Assembly (NCBI RefSeq): GCF_003086775.1
Contig: NZ_CP026001.1
Coordinates: 4,492,125 to 4,556,124, forward strand
Direction of reading: 5' to 3'
DNA: 64,000 nt
From: Stenotrophomonas sp. ZAC14D1_NAIMI4_1
Lineage (GTDB): Bacteria > Pseudomonadota > Gammaproteobacteria > Xanthomonadales > Xanthomonadaceae
Part shown: positions 17,236-28,000 of the stretch, piece by piece
How positions within the stretch are numbered: the stretch's first letter is position 1
Layout of the letters: every line of letters begins with the position of its first letter
Position numbers and translations under genes: made by a program
The notes under the pieces: generated by a model
Seen by the model: only the letters and a program-made list of their open reading frames with translations
The model's database searches: none
Told to the model about the DNA's origin: nothing

Positions 17236-17937
17236 TCAGCCCTGCAACAACCAGCCGCGCATCGCCGCACTCACGTCGTCCGGCTTTTCCATCGGTGCCA
17301 GATGCCCGCAGTCGGGCACCACCACCAGCTGCGAGTGCGGCACCAGCGCGTGCATTTCCTCGCTCACCGCCAACGGCGTGATGCGATCGTTGGCACCGCA
17401 GACGATCAGCAGCGGGTCGCGGTACGCGGCCAGCACGTCATGGCCGTCGCGCCGTTCCAGCCCGCTCTGGCGCAGGAACACTTCGGCCCCCAGCCGCGCG
17501 GTCATGTCGCGCACGCGCTGTACCAGCACGTAGTCGTCCAGCCGCGACGCATCGATGTAGCTGCGCATCAGCGCATCACCAAAGCCATGGAACTTGCCGG
17601 GCAGGCGCACGCTGGCGCGCTGGCTGCGGCGCTGTTCGGCACGTTCGGGCGAATCGGCATGGATCGAGGTATCGACCAGCGCCAGCTGCAGCACGCGCTC
17701 GGGCGCGATGCGCAGGATCTGCTGGGCGACGAAGCCCCCCAGCGAGAAACCCGCCAGGGCGAAGCGCTCGGGTGCCTGCGCCAGTACGTCCTCGGCCACC
17801 GCCTGCAGCGTCTCGCCACGGGTCTGGTCGCCCACGGTGCAATCGGCGATGTCGGCCAGGTCGGCCAGCTGTGCGCGCCACAGCTCGGCGTCGTTGAGCA
17901 GGCCGGGGAGCAGCAGCAGGGGGATGCGATCGGTCAT
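17236..17937 (-). CDS. Alpha/beta hydrolase
   Basis: 233 residues. The oxyanion region [15 protein letters not shown] is followed by the nucleophile elbow GFSLGG (Ser near residue 88), a catalytic Asp in CGANDRITP and His in [13 protein letters not shown]. The arrangement is a complete alpha/beta-hydrolase triad with a small cap. Similar proteins are esterases or C-C bond hydrolases; the substrate cannot be said. Start chosen at ATG 17937; longer upstream readings run through noncoding sequence. Confidence 0.85.
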   Translation of the reverse strand: MTDRIPLLLLPGLLNDAELWRAQLADLADIADCTVGDQTRGETLQAVAEDVLAQAPERFALAGFSLGGFVAQQILRIAPERVLQLALVDTSIHADSPERAEQRRSQRASVRLPGKFHGFGDALMRSYIDASRLDDYVLVQRVRDMTARLGAEVFLRQSGLERRDGHDVLAAYRDPLLIVCGANDRITPLAVSEEMHALVPHSQLVVVPDCGHLAPMEKPDDVSAAMRGWLLQG

Positions 17938-17994
17938 GGGGGTATTGTCGCGCGGCGGGGCGGGCACGGCCATGCCGCAACGGGCCGTTGGGCT

Positions 17995-18036
17995 GTAGAG
18001 TCGAGCACAGCCAGTCGAGCATGGCTCGACTCTACC
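17995..18036. repeat. SMAG-type inverted repeat (GTAGAGTCGAGC type)
   Basis: GTAGAGTCGAGC and GCTCGACTCTAC are exact complements separated by 18 bases, between the divergent hydrolase and YbjQ-family genes. A third GTCGAGC copy lies in the spacer. Confidence 0.75.
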
Positions 18037-18060
18037 GAAGACACCGACACGGACGCGACC

Positions 18061-18441
18061 ATGGCAGACCCCTACAAAAGTGGCATCCCCTCCCCTCCGG
18101 CCCTGCGCTTCGAGGATTCCCTGGTCACCACCGCCTTCGAGCTGCCGGGCTACCGCGTGGCCCGCAGCCTGGGCGTGGTGCGCGGCATCACCGTGCGTTC
18201 GCGCTCGATCGTCGGCAATTTCCTTGGCGGGATCCAGACACTCTTCGGCGGCAACATCACCATCTACACCGAACTGTGCGAGCAGGCCCGCGAGGAAACC
18301 TACCGCGACATGGTCAAGCACGCGCGGCAGCTGGGCGCCAACGCCATCATCGGCATGCGCTACGACGCCACCGACGTGATGACCGGGCTGACCGAGGTGC
18401 TGTGCTATGGCACGGCGGTGGTGGTGGAACCGCTGCGTTGA
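18061..18441 (+). CDS. YbjQ/UPF0145 family protein
   Basis: 126 residues. The core [20 protein letters not shown] and the C-terminal half ([16 protein letters not shown], then [13 protein letters not shown]) are the hallmark of the UPF0145/YbjQ (heavy-metal-binding-domain) family, which forms pentameric assemblies. No biochemical role is settled. The preceding SMAG repeat lies in its likely 5' UTR, and another palindrome follows the stop. Confidence 0.88.
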   Translation: MADPYKSGIPSPPALRFEDSLVTTAFELPGYRVARSLGVVRGITVRSRSIVGNFLGGIQTLFGGNITIYTELCEQAREETYRDMVKHARQLGANAIIGMRYDATDVMTGLTEVLCYGTAVVVEPLR

Positions 18442-18452
18442 ATCCGACGTTC

Positions 18453-18475
18453 CGCCGGGCATGGCCCGGCGCTAC
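18453..18475. repeat. SMAG-type palindrome
   Basis: CCGCCGGGC-AT-GGCCCGGCGCTAC between convergent YbjQ-family and Pat genes. Confidence 0.8.
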
Positions 18476-18489
18476 CGATGCGGTGACGG

Positions 18490-21216
18490 TCACGCCACCG
18501 GCGGGGGCGCAGCGACGTCGACCTGCTGCACCGGCAGGGTCACCATCATCACCGTCGGGTCATCCGGATCCAGCCTGGTCTTGAAGCCCAGGCTCTGGCA
18601 CATCGCCAGCATGGTGCTGTTCTCGCGCAGCACCTGGCCTTCCACCACGTCCAGCCCCAGCCACTTCGCGTACTCGATCATGATCGCCATCAGGCGCCAG
18701 CCGATACCGTGACCCTTCAGGTCCGAGCGGATCAGGATGCCGTACTCGCCGCGGTGGTAGTCCGCGTCGGCATGCAGGCGTACGGCGCCCAGCATGTCAC
18801 CGTTGCGCGGGTCGATGGCCACCAGCGCGATCGAGCGCGCGTAGTCGAGCTGGGTCAGGCGCGCGATGAACTCGTGGCTGAAGTGCTTCACTGACTGGAA
18901 GAAGCGCAGGCGCAGGTCCTCGTCGCTGACGCGGGCGAAGAACGCGCGGAACAGCGCATCGTCCTCCGGCCGCACCGGGCGCACGAAGGCACGGCCACCG
19001 TCGGACAGCTCGATGGTGCGCTCCCACTCCTTCGGGTACGGGAACACCGAGAAACGTGGATGGCCACGGCCCTTGTGCAGGATGCGCGAGGGCGCGATGG
19101 CCACGCGCGCATCGAGGGCGAGGATGCCCTTGGCGTCCACCAGCAGCGGGTTGATGTCCAGCGTGCGCACTTCGGGAATGTCGGCGGCCAGCTGCGCCAG
19201 CTTCACCAGTGCCAGCGCCAGCGCGCGCTCGTCGGCAGCCGGCACATCGCCATAGGCCTTGAGGATGCGCGAGGCGCGGGTCTGGCCGATCAGTTCATGG
19301 GCCAGGCGCAGGTCCAGCGGCGGCAGCGCCAGTGCCTTGTCGTTGATCACTTCCACCGCGGTGCCACCGCGGCCGACCACGATGACCGGGCCGAACGTGG
19401 CGTCATCGGCGATGCCGACGATGATCTCGCGCGCCTTCGGGCGGACGATCGTCGGCTGCACCAGCAGGCCGTCGATGCGTGCTTCCGGGCGCAGCTGGCG
19501 CGCGCGTTCGAGGATGGCCGTGGCCGCAGCCTGCACCGCCGGCAGCGTCGCCAGGTTCAGGCGCACGCCGTCCACTTCGGATTTATGCGGAATGTCCGGC
19601 GAGAGGATCTTCAGCGCGACCGTGGCACCGCGCTCCAGCAGCGGCTGCGCCAGGTCCATCGCCTCGTGCGCATCGCGCGCATGCATCACCGGCGCGGAGG
19701 GAATGCCGTAGGCCTTGAGCAGATCGTGGGTGGCCAGCGGATCCAGCCATTGCTGGCCGTTGCTGAGCGCGGCCTCGACCAGCGCACGCGCACGCGCGGT
19801 GTCCACGCTGAAATCCTGCGGCAGGCTGGGCGGCGTTTCCATCAGCGCGTTCTGCGCTTCGCGGTAACGCACCAGGTGCTGGAAGCCGCGCACGGCTTCG
19901 GCTTCTGTGGGATAGGTCGGCACGCGCGCCGCGTTGAGCGTGGCCGTGGCCTGGTCATCGTTGCCCAGCCAGACGGCGAACACCGGCTTGTCGCGGTGGT
20001 GGCGCGGGCGCAGGCCGAGGGTACGGGTCAGCGCCTGCGCGGCATCGGCGGACGAGGTGAACGCGGTGGGCACGTTGACCACCATCACCGCATCGTTCTC
20101 GTTGTCGGCCAGCAGGGCTTCGATGGCGGCCGCGTAGCGATCGCCGTCGGCGTCGACCACGATGTCGACCGGATTGCTGCGCGACCAGCCCTGCGGCAGC
20201 ACCTTGTCCAGCGTTTCCACCGTGCTGTCGGACAGCTGCGCCAGGGTGCCGCGCAGCGCGATCAGCTGGTCCACCGCCAGGCGGCCAACGCCACCGCCAT
20301 TGCTGAGCACGGCCAGGCGGCGGCCGGGGAATGTCCCGAGGCGGCCCAGGGTTTCGGCGGCGGTGAACAACTCGTCCAGTGCGCTCACGCGCAGCAGGCC
20401 GGCGCGGTTGAAGGCTGCGCCGTAGACATCATCGGCGCGCGCCAGCGCCTGCACGTGGGTATCGGCGCTGCCCGGCTGCACGCGCTCGGCGCGGCCGGAT
20501 TTCACCACCACCACGGGCTTGGCACGGGCGGCGGCACGCGCGGCCGACATGAACTTGCGCGCGTCCTTGATGTGTTCGACGTAGAGCAGGATGGCGCGGG
20601 TGCGGTAGTCGGTGGCGAAGTAGTCGAGCAGGTCGCCGAAGTCGACGTCCATCGTGTCGCCCAGCGAGACGACGGCGGAAAAGCCGACCGAGCGGGCCAC
20701 GCCCCACTCCACCAGCGCGGCGGCAATGGCCGAGGATTCGGAGATCAGGGCGAGGTCACCGGCCTGCGGGAAGTGCGCGGCGATGCTGGCGTTGAGCCGC
20801 GCATGCGGCGCGATGACGCCCAGGCAGTGCGGGCCGAGAATGCGCAGGCCGTGCTTGCGCGCCACCGTTTCCACCTGTTCGGACAGCGAGCCCGGGCCCT
20901 CGCCGAGGTGCGCGGTGAGGATGATGGCCGCCTGCACGCCGCGCTCGGCGGCGGTACGCACCACCTGCGGCACGATTGCCGCCGGCGCGGTGATGACCAC
21001 CAGGTCGGGCACCCAATCGAGATCCTTCAGCCGCTTGACCGTGCGGATGCCATCGATCTCGGCGTGGCGCGGGTTGATCCACGCCACCTTGCCGGGAAAG
21101 CCGGTGCCACGCAGGTTGCGCATCACCGCACGGCCGGCGGAGCGCTCGCGCGGACTGCCGCCGATCACCGCGACCGACTGCGGACGGAACACGGACTGCA
21201 GGTGGTAGGTACTCAT
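18490..21216 (-). CDS. Pat-type protein lysine acetyltransferase (acyl-CoA synthetase-like/GNAT fusion)
   Basis: 908 residues from ATG 21216. Residues 1-470 resemble ADP-forming acyl-CoA synthetase: CoA-binding domain (VAVIGGSPRERSAGRAVMRN), then flavodoxin-like domains (SLGDTMDVDFGDLLDYFATD). Residues 480-700 are an ATP-grasp domain (KSEVDGVRLNL, VGRGGTAVEVINDKALALPPL). Residues about 740-890 are a GNAT acetyltransferase (HRGEYGILIRSDLKGHGIGW). This order equals PatZ/YfiQ of enterobacteria, which acetylates and inactivates acetyl-CoA synthetase and other proteins. Whether the ligase half is catalytic is not decided here. Confidence 0.88.
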   Translation of the reverse strand: MSTYHLQSVFRPQSVAVIGGSPRERSAGRAVMRNLRGTGFPGKVAWINPRHAEIDGIRTVKRLKDLDWVPDLVVITAPAAIVPQVVRTAAERGVQAAIILTAHLGEGPGSLSEQVETVARKHGLRILGPHCLGVIAPHARLNASIAAHFPQAGDLALISESSAIAAALVEWGVARSVGFSAVVSLGDTMDVDFGDLLDYFATDYRTRAILLYVEHIKDARKFMSAARAAARAKPVVVVKSGRAERVQPGSADTHVQALARADDVYGAAFNRAGLLRVSALDELFTAAETLGRLGTFPGRRLAVLSNGGGVGRLAVDQLIALRGTLAQLSDSTVETLDKVLPQGWSRSNPVDIVVDADGDRYAAAIEALLADNENDAVMVVNVPTAFTSSADAAQALTRTLGLRPRHHRDKPVFAVWLGNDDQATATLNAARVPTYPTEAEAVRGFQHLVRYREAQNALMETPPSLPQDFSVDTARARALVEAALSNGQQWLDPLATHDLLKAYGIPSAPVMHARDAHEAMDLAQPLLERGATVALKILSPDIPHKSEVDGVRLNLATLPAVQAAATAILERARQLRPEARIDGLLVQPTIVRPKAREIIVGIADDATFGPVIVVGRGGTAVEVINDKALALPPLDLRLAHELIGQTRASRILKAYGDVPAADERALALALVKLAQLAADIPEVRTLDINPLLVDAKGILALDARVAIAPSRILHKGRGHPRFSVFPYPKEWERTIELSDGGRAFVRPVRPEDDALFRAFFARVSDEDLRLRFFQSVKHFSHEFIARLTQLDYARSIALVAIDPRNGDMLGAVRLHADADYHRGEYGILIRSDLKGHGIGWRLMAIMIEYAKWLGLDVVEGQVLRENSTMLAMCQSLGFKTRLDPDDPTVMMVTLPVQQVDVAAPPPVA

Positions 21217-21280
21217 GCGCCTACGGTACACGCACCGGCGCGCCCGGCGCATGATCCAGCGCAACATCGCAGCGTCACCC

Positions 21281-21371
21281 GGCGTGGATGACGCAGCGAT
21301 CCAGTAGATCCACGCCATGCGTGGATGACGTCCCGCTCCAGTAGATCCACGCCATGCGTGGATGACGTCCC
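21281..21371. repeat. Two and a half SMAG repeats of the GTAGATCCACGCC type
   Basis: The 36-base unit starting GTAGATCCACGCCATGCGTG occurs at 21304 and again at 21340. A partial GGCGTGGATGACGCAGCGATC precedes them. They lie between the Pat start and the mgtE stop, so they are in the mgtE 3' region and the Pat upstream region. Confidence 0.85.
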
Positions 21372-21373
21372 TG

Positions 21374-22744
21374 TTACAACAGGGTGCCGTGCAGGATCAT
21401 CGCGGCGATGCTGAAATAGATCACCAGGCCGGTCACGTCCACCAGGGTGGCCACGAACGGGGCCGAGGCGCTGGCCGGGTCGAAGCCCAGGCGCTTGAGG
21501 ATGAAGGGCAGCATCGAGCCGGACAGCGAACCGAAGGTGACGATGCCCACCAGCGCCGCGCCGATGGTGATGGCCAGCAGGATCCAGTGCTCGCCGTAGT
21601 CGTGCAGGCCGCCCAGCTGCCAGATGACGATGCGCACGATGGCCAGGCAGCCGAGGATGGCGCCCAGCACCATGCCGGTGGGCACTTCGCGCAGCGCCAC
21701 CTTCCACCAGTCGCCCAGGCGCAGCTCGCGCAGGGCCAGGCTGCGGATCAGCAGCGAGGTGGCCTGCGAACCGGAGTTGCCGCCCGAGCTCATGATGAGC
21801 GGAATGAACAGGGTCAGCACCACCGCGCGTGCCAGTTCGTCCTCGTAGTGCTGCATCGCGCTGGCAGTGAGCATTTCGCCGAGGAACAGCACGCTCAGCC
21901 AGCCGGCGCGCTTGCGCAGCATCTCGAAGAAGCCGATCTGCATGTAGGGCTTGTCCAGCGCTTCCATGCCGCCGAACTTGTGCGCGTCCTCGGTCGATTC
22001 CTCGATGAGCGCATCGAGCACGTCATCGACGGTGACGATGCCCAGCAAGTGCTGCTGCGCGTCCACCACCGGAATGGCCAGCAGGTCGTGGCGGCGGATC
22101 AGCCGCGCCACTTCTTCCTGGTCCAGCAGCGCATCGACGGTGACCGGCGGGTTGACCTGGGCCACGTCGAGGATCGACTCCTCCGGCAGGCCGGTGATCA
22201 GCCGGCGCATGGTCACCACCTGCTGCAGCTGCTGGCTGGCCGGGTCGAGCACGTAGATGGCGTACACGGTCTCGCGGGTGCGCTCGACCTGGCGGATGTG
22301 CTGCAGGGTCTGGGCGACGGTCCAGGTGGCGGGCACGGCGACGAACTCGGTGGTCATCAACGCGCCGGCGGTGTTGGGCGGGTAGCTCAGCAGCGTCTGG
22401 ATGGCCTGGCGGGCGTCGCTGCCCAGCAGCGGGATCAGCCGCGCACGCTCCTCTTCGTCCAGCTCGTGGACGATGTCGGTGGCACGGTCGTCGGCCATCA
22501 GGCCCAGCAGTGCGGCGGCGCGGGCCGGCGGCAGTGCGGCCACCAGCTCGCCACTGCGGTGCAGTTCCGGCGCTTCGAGCATCTTCACCGCGCGCGGCAG
22601 CGACAGCGCAGCCAGCGTTTCGGCGGCGCGCTGCAGGTCGAGCGTGTTGAGGAACTCCACCGCATCGGCGGTGTTGTAGTTGGCCAGGGGTGCCGCCAGT
22701 GCGGCGGCATCGGCCACCGGGCGCAGCAGTTGCTTCTGGTTCAT
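21374..22744 (-). CDS. mgtE: Magnesium transporter MgtE
   Basis: 456 residues, the usual MgtE length. The N-terminal superhelical domain spans about 20-130 (LDEEERARLIPLLGSDARQA), two CBS domains about 135-255 (MTTEFVAVPATWTVAQTL; DLLAIPVVDAQQHLLGIVTV) and five membrane helices the last 180 residues (LIMSSGGNSGSQATSLLIRS lines the pore). MgtE is a Mg2+-gated channel homodimer. No Mg-box or other riboswitch is visible upstream. The protein is transcribed away from the Kef-type antiporter gene. Confidence 0.95.
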   Translation of the reverse strand: MNQKQLLRPVADAAALAAPLANYNTADAVEFLNTLDLQRAAETLAALSLPRAVKMLEAPELHRSGELVAALPPARAAALLGLMADDRATDIVHELDEEERARLIPLLGSDARQAIQTLLSYPPNTAGALMTTEFVAVPATWTVAQTLQHIRQVERTRETVYAIYVLDPASQQLQQVVTMRRLITGLPEESILDVAQVNPPVTVDALLDQEEVARLIRRHDLLAIPVVDAQQHLLGIVTVDDVLDALIEESTEDAHKFGGMEALDKPYMQIGFFEMLRKRAGWLSVLFLGEMLTASAMQHYEDELARAVVLTLFIPLIMSSGGNSGSQATSLLIRSLALRELRLGDWWKVALREVPTGMVLGAILGCLAIVRIVIWQLGGLHDYGEHWILLAITIGAALVGIVTFGSLSGSMLPFILKRLGFDPASASAPFVATLVDVTGLVIYFSIAAMILHGTLL

Positions 22745-23105
22745 GGGTTTGCCTTGTGGGGTGCGACCTCGCGCAACGCCAACGCAGGCAAACCGTCCCG
22801 ATGTCAGGCGGTGGCCATCGCTGGCGTCGAACGAGGTCGACTTCTACTGTCGCTGGACATGGGTTGGGGACTCCGGATGGGTGTACTGGCGGACACGCCC
22901 CACAGGGGTGGGCCGACAGCGGCAGGCAGTCTGGACCTGCCGGCACGCCCGGTCAACCCTGGCCGGGCCACTGGCCGCCGCCACGTTGCGACCCCGTTGT
23001 CGTTCGTGCACGGGCCGGCGCGCATAATGAAGGGGCGGCCTGCATGGCCGCAGTCCCCCAGCCGAACGAACGCACCCCGGGCCCCCGCGATGACCAGGTA
23101 TTCCC
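22745..23105. other. 361-base divergent intergenic region, mgtE/Kef antiporter
   Basis: No convincing gene. A CATAAT hexamer at 23023-23028 is a possible -10 for the antiporter gene, with no matching -35 that I trust. The sequence is GC-rich with several short dyads but no fold I can assign to a known magnesium riboswitch. Confidence 0.4.
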
Positions 23106-24884
23106 ATGCATAGCGGTGGTCTGGAACTGGCGCTGGTGCTGCTGCTGGCCGCGGTGATCGCGGTGCCGGTGTTCAAGAAGTTCGGCTTCGGTGCGGTGCT
23201 GGGTTACCTCGCCGCCGGCGTGGTGCTGGGCCCGGACGGGCTGGGTTTCGTGCAGGATGCCGACCGCATCCTCGGCGCCGCCGAGATCGGCGTGGTGATG
23301 CTGCTGTTCGTCATCGGCCTGGAGCTGTCGCCGGCGCGCCTGAAGGTGATGCGGCGCTCGGTGTTCGGTGCCGGTGCGGCGCAGGTGGCGCTGTCCGGCC
23401 TGCTGCTGGGTGGCCTGCTGCTGCTCGACCACTTCCAGTGGAAGAGCGCGCTGGTGGTCGGCATCGCACTGGCCCTGTCCTCCACCGCGGTGGGCCTGCA
23501 GCTGCTGTCCGAACACAAGGCGATCAACAGCGACCATGGCCGCCTAGGCTTTGCCATCCTGCTGTTCCAGGACCTGATCGCCATCCCGTTGCTGGCCGCC
23601 ATTCCGCTGCTGGGCGGGGCCAAGAACCAGACCCTGCGCTGGGAAGACGCGGCCGTGGCACTGGGTGCGCTGGCGGTGGTGATCCTGTGCGGGCGCCCGG
23701 TGCTGCGCAAGGTATTCGGCATCATCGCCCGCACCCGCAGCCCCGAGGTGTTCACCGCCACCGCGCTGCTGGTGGTGCTGGGCACCGCCTGGTTCATGCA
23801 GGAAGCCGGCCTCAGCCCCAGCCTGGGCGCATTCCTGGCGGGCGTGCTGCTGTCCGACTCGGAATTCCGCCATGAACTGGAAGCGCAGATCGAGCCGTTC
23901 AAGGGCCTGCTGCTGGGCCTGTTCTTCATTGCCGTGGGCATGGGCATCGACCTGGACCGCATCACCGCCGAGCCATGGCTGATCGCCACCGGCGTGGCCG
24001 TGCTGCTGGTGGTGAAGTTCAGCCTGCTGTACGCCATCGGCCGCATCGCCAGGCTGGATTCGCGGCAGTCACTGCTGCTGGGCAGCGTGCTCTGGCTGGG
24101 TGGCGAGTTCGCCTTCGTGGTGTTCAACGAGGCCCAGCGTGCGCACCTGCTGGGCGATGCCAACCATGACCGGCTGGTGGCCATCGTTGGCCTGTCGATG
24201 GCGATCACGCCGCTGCTGATGCTGGTGCTGCTGAAGCTGCTGGGCCGGGAAAAGCCTGCGCCGCGCGACGCCGCGCCGGCCGACAAGGTCGCGCCGGACA
24301 ACCAGCCCAAGGTGCTGATCGCCGGCATGGGCCGCTTCGGCCAGGTGATCGCGCGCCTGCTGACCGCGCAGAAGGTGCCCTTCGTGGCGCTGGAAGCAAA
24401 CCCGGACACCGTGGCCGACCTGCGCCGCTTCGGCAACCAGCTGTACTACGGCGACCCGACGCGGCCGGAGATGCTGCGCGCGGCGGGGGGCGAGCACATC
24501 GATGTGTTCGTGATCACCGTGGACGACCCGGAAACCAACCTGCGTGCGGTGCGGATGGTGCGCCGCCTGTACCCGGATGCGAAGGTGCTGGCGCGTGCGC
24601 GCAACCGCCAGCATGCCTGGCGCCTGATGGACATGTCAGCCGAACCGTTCCGCGAGGTGTTCGGCACCAGCCTGGAAATGAGCGGGCGCGTGCTGACCGC
24701 GCTGGGCGTGGCGGCGGACGTGGCGCAGCGCCATGTGCAGCGGTTCCGCGAGCATGACGAGCAGCTGCTGCGTGACCAGTACCTGGTCTACGACGATGAG
24801 GCCGCGGTGATCCAGACCTCGCGCGATGCGCGCAATGACCTGATGCACCTGTTCGAGGCCGACGCGGAAAGCGACGAGAAATAG
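23106..24884 (+). CDS. Kef-type monovalent cation:proton antiporter (CPA2) with RCK domain
   Basis: 592 residues. About twelve membrane helices fill residues 5-385 (LGYLAAGVVLGPDGLGF; LLFVIGLELSP; LQDLIAIPLLAAIPLLGG with the CPA2 acidic residue). Residues about 398-520 form a TrkA-N/RCK domain with NAD(H)-binding GMGRFGQVIA, YYGDPTRPEML and ARARNRQHAWRL. This matches KefB/KefC potassium-efflux antiporters, gated by glutathione adducts; no KefF/KefG ancillary oxidoreductase is adjacent. The C-terminal tail is acidic. Start at ATG 23106 gives the conserved short N terminus. Confidence 0.9.
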   Translation: MHSGGLELALVLLLAAVIAVPVFKKFGFGAVLGYLAAGVVLGPDGLGFVQDADRILGAAEIGVVMLLFVIGLELSPARLKVMRRSVFGAGAAQVALSGLLLGGLLLLDHFQWKSALVVGIALALSSTAVGLQLLSEHKAINSDHGRLGFAILLFQDLIAIPLLAAIPLLGGAKNQTLRWEDAAVALGALAVVILCGRPVLRKVFGIIARTRSPEVFTATALLVVLGTAWFMQEAGLSPSLGAFLAGVLLSDSEFRHELEAQIEPFKGLLLGLFFIAVGMGIDLDRITAEPWLIATGVAVLLVVKFSLLYAIGRIARLDSRQSLLLGSVLWLGGEFAFVVFNEAQRAHLLGDANHDRLVAIVGLSMAITPLLMLVLLKLLGREKPAPRDAAPADKVAPDNQPKVLIAGMGRFGQVIARLLTAQKVPFVALEANPDTVADLRRFGNQLYYGDPTRPEMLRAAGGEHIDVFVITVDDPETNLRAVRMVRRLYPDAKVLARARNRQHAWRLMDMSAEPFREVFGTSLEMSGRVLTALGVAADVAQRHVQRFREHDEQLLRDQYLVYDDEAAVIQTSRDARNDLMHLFEADAESDEK

Positions 24885-24886
24885 GC

Positions 24887-25042
24887 GTGCCGACCAACGG
24901 TCGGCACCCACCCAGAATCTCATGCCGACCAACGGTCGGCACCCACCCGGTCGATGGCGGACCCGGTAGTGCCGGCCGCTGGCCGGCAATCTCGAGATCC
25001 CGGAGGTTTCATGAAGTTGCCGGCCAGCGGCCGGCACTACCC
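24887..25042. repeat. Cluster of four SMAG elements
   Basis: Two copies of TGCCGACC-AAC-GGTCGGCA (about 24888 and 24922), then GTAGTGCCGGCCGCTGGCCGGC at 24966 and its inverted partner ending with CACTAC near 25040. They fill the space between the convergent antiporter and ankyrin genes. Confidence 0.85.
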
Positions 25043-25053
25043 TTTTACAGGGA

Positions 25054-28000
25054 TCAGCCGTTGTCGCGCAGGAACCGGGCCATCGAGGATACGCCGGGCA
25101 CGCGCGGTTCGAATTCGCCGGCCACGTCGATGAAGCCGCGCATCACTGCGATCTCGCGCGGGCTGCGGTTGAGGCTGTCGCGCACTTCCGGATCGGCACC
25201 GGCGCGCAGCAGGCGCTGTACCAGCAGCGGCAGGCCGTGCAGGGCGGCCAGGTGCAGCGGGCCGAAGCCGCGCGGGTCACGCACGTCCAGGCTCACGTCC
25301 TCATCCAGCAGGCGCTCCACCGCAGCCATCACCACCTGTTCGTCGCAGGCGGTGCCCGGCTCGGCGCGTGCGCCAAGCAGCAGCAGCAGCGGGGTAACCG
25401 AACCGGCCGCGGCCTGGTCCGGCTCGGCGCCGGCCAGCAGCAGCGTATCCAGCAGGGCCAGCAGGCGCGAACGGTCGCGGGCGCTGAAGCCGTACAGCGC
25501 CGCGCAGTGCAGCGGGCCCAACTGCTGGGCATCGCCGGCATGCACGTCGGCACCGGCGGTGAGCAGGCGCGCAACGATGTCCGGCAGGCCCAGCGCGGAC
25601 GCCAGCATCAGCACGGTCACCCCGCCCGGCAGGCGGTGTTCCAGCTGGGCACCGGCATCGAGCAGGGCCGAGACGATATCCACCTGGCGCATGCTGACCG
25701 CCGCCGACAGCGGGGTCGCGCCACTGGCCGCGCCATGCTGCGGATCGGCGCCACGCGCCAGCAGCAGGTCGACCACCGCCAGGTGGCCACCGCCGGCGGC
25801 GCGCAGCAGTGCGGTGCAACCCTGCGCATCGACGGCGTCGATGGCAAAGCCCAGATCGTTCAAGCGGCGCACGGCATCGACGTCACCAACCATGGCCGCA
25901 GCCGGCAGGTCGCTGTCGCGCAGGGTGCGGCGCGGCAGCGGCCACACCCGCCAATCCAGCCAGTCGGCGAGGTCGCGGCGGCCGATCGACAGCGCCACGC
26001 CCAGCGGCGTCTGGCCATCGGCAGCACGCGCTTCCGGCGAAGCGCCGTGCTGCACCAGCAGCTTCAGGGCGCCTTCGCGGGCCAGCGCGGTCGCCAGGTG
26101 CAGGGCGGTCATGCCGTGGCTGTCGCGGGCTTCGCGGTCGACACCGGCATTGAGCAGGGCCTGCTGCAGGCGCAGCCAGCCCAGCCGCACCGCCAGTGAC
26201 AGCGGCGGATCACCGGCCGGCGAAGCGGCGAACGGATCGGCACCGCGTTCGAGCAGTTCCAGCGCCAGCTGCTCCAGGCCGCGCGCGGCCTGGTCGTGCT
26301 GCGCGCAGGCAGCGAGGAAGCGGGCCAGGCCACCGCGGCCGGCCGGCGACAGGCCACGCTGCAGCATCACCTGCAGCGCCGGCACCGCGTCGATGCCGCG
26401 CGACAGCAGGGCGAACATGGGGGTATCGGCACAGGCGTCGCGCACGTACGGGTCGGCGCCGTGTCCCAGCAGCCAGTCGACCGCGCGCGGTTCCAGTGCC
26501 AGCTCCGGGTCGAGCAGCAGCCCGCCCAGTTCTTCGGGCTGGCACAGCTTGGCCAGCGCGGCCATGCCTTCGGTATTGCCGAAGCCCAGCGCTTCGCGCA
26601 GCAGGGTCAGCGGCGGGCGGTCGGGCAGCAGGCCGCTGGCACTGGCGGCTTCACCGCGTTCGGCCAGGCCATCGCTGACCGCCGCCGGCAGCGGGTAGGA
26701 CGGGTCCAGCAGGGCCACGATCGCCCAGCGGCCGGCCTCGGCGGCGTAGTCCACGGCGCGGCGGCCGAGCGGATCGCTGGCATCGGCGGCGATGCCCAGG
26801 TCGACCAGGCGCTTGACCAGCAGCGGCGAGACATCCTCGGCCATCGCGGCCAGCAGCACGGCATTGCGGCCTTCGCCATCGACAGCGACCAGGTCGGGCT
26901 TGTGCGGCAGCAGGTGTTCGATGGCGGCGGCGCGGCCGGCGCGGGCGGCTTCCAGCCACGGCGTGCGGCCCAGCGCATCGCGCGCTTCCAGGTTCGCCCC
27001 CGCCCCCAGCAGCACGCCGATGATCTCGACATGGCCGGCCAGGGCAGCTTCGTGCAGCGCGCTGCGGCGCTGGCGGTCGCGCGCGTCGGCGCGGGCCTTG
27101 TGCTTGAGCAGCAGCTGCACGCCGGCCGGATCGTCGTCCTCGGTGGCGGCGGCGGCCAGCAGCACCGGCGTGCCATCGCTGGGCTCGCTGCGCGCACCGC
27201 GCTCGAGCAGGAAGCGGGCCAGGCGCCAGTTGCCGACCTGGCAGGCCACGGCCAGCGGCGACCAGCCTTCGGTGTTGAGCGCATCCACTTCGGCGGCGGC
27301 ATCGCGCAGCAGTGCGGCCACGCCCGGGTCGGAACTGCGCGCAGCGTGGTGCAGCGGGGTGTTGCCATCGCTGTCCACCGCGCGCGAATCGGCGCCGTTG
27401 GCCAGCAGGGTCATCACCGCTTCGGGGCGGCCATGCCAGCTGTCGCGGGTCGCGGCCAGCAGCGGGGTCATGCCACGGTGCGGGGCATTCACATCGACGC
27501 CGCGGCCGATCAGCTCGCGCAGCAGGCGCAGGTCGGGCAACACGGCAGCGAGCACGGCCAGGCTGCGCTGGTCGCGCCAGTGCGGGTCCGGCAATGCGTA
27601 CGGATCGGCACCGGCCTGCAGCAGCTGCAGCGCGCGGTCGATGCGGCCGTGGCGAGCCGCCTCGTACAGCGCCGGGGTCAGTTCCTGCGGCGCCATCGCT
27701 TCCAGCGGCGTGCTTTCGGCGGCGGCATTGAACAGGGCCTCGGCATCGCCGCTCGGCAGGTCCTGGGCGCTGCTGCGCAGGCTGACCATCGGCGCCGGTG
27801 CCACCCGCTGCAGCAGGAGGTGCAGGGCCGGCGACAGCAGCAGCGTGGCCAGCGCGGCGGGCCAACCGGCGCCTTCCGGCAACAGGCCGGGCCAGGCCGG
27901 CAGCACGATCAGCGCGGCCAGGGCGATCACGATCACCGCCACCAGCAGGCCGCGCCAGGCGGTCAGGTCACGCCCGGCCAGGGCCTGCCAATGCTGGGCG

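Noticed and set aside
19060..21291. 743-codon plus-strand frame opposite the Pat gene
   Set aside because: Composition is Arg/His/Gly-rich with no domain; the minus-strand gene has all three domains of a Pat enzyme.
22745..23105. Mg-sensing riboswitch before mgtE
   Set aside because: I looked for an M-box-like multi-helix with a terminator and found none.
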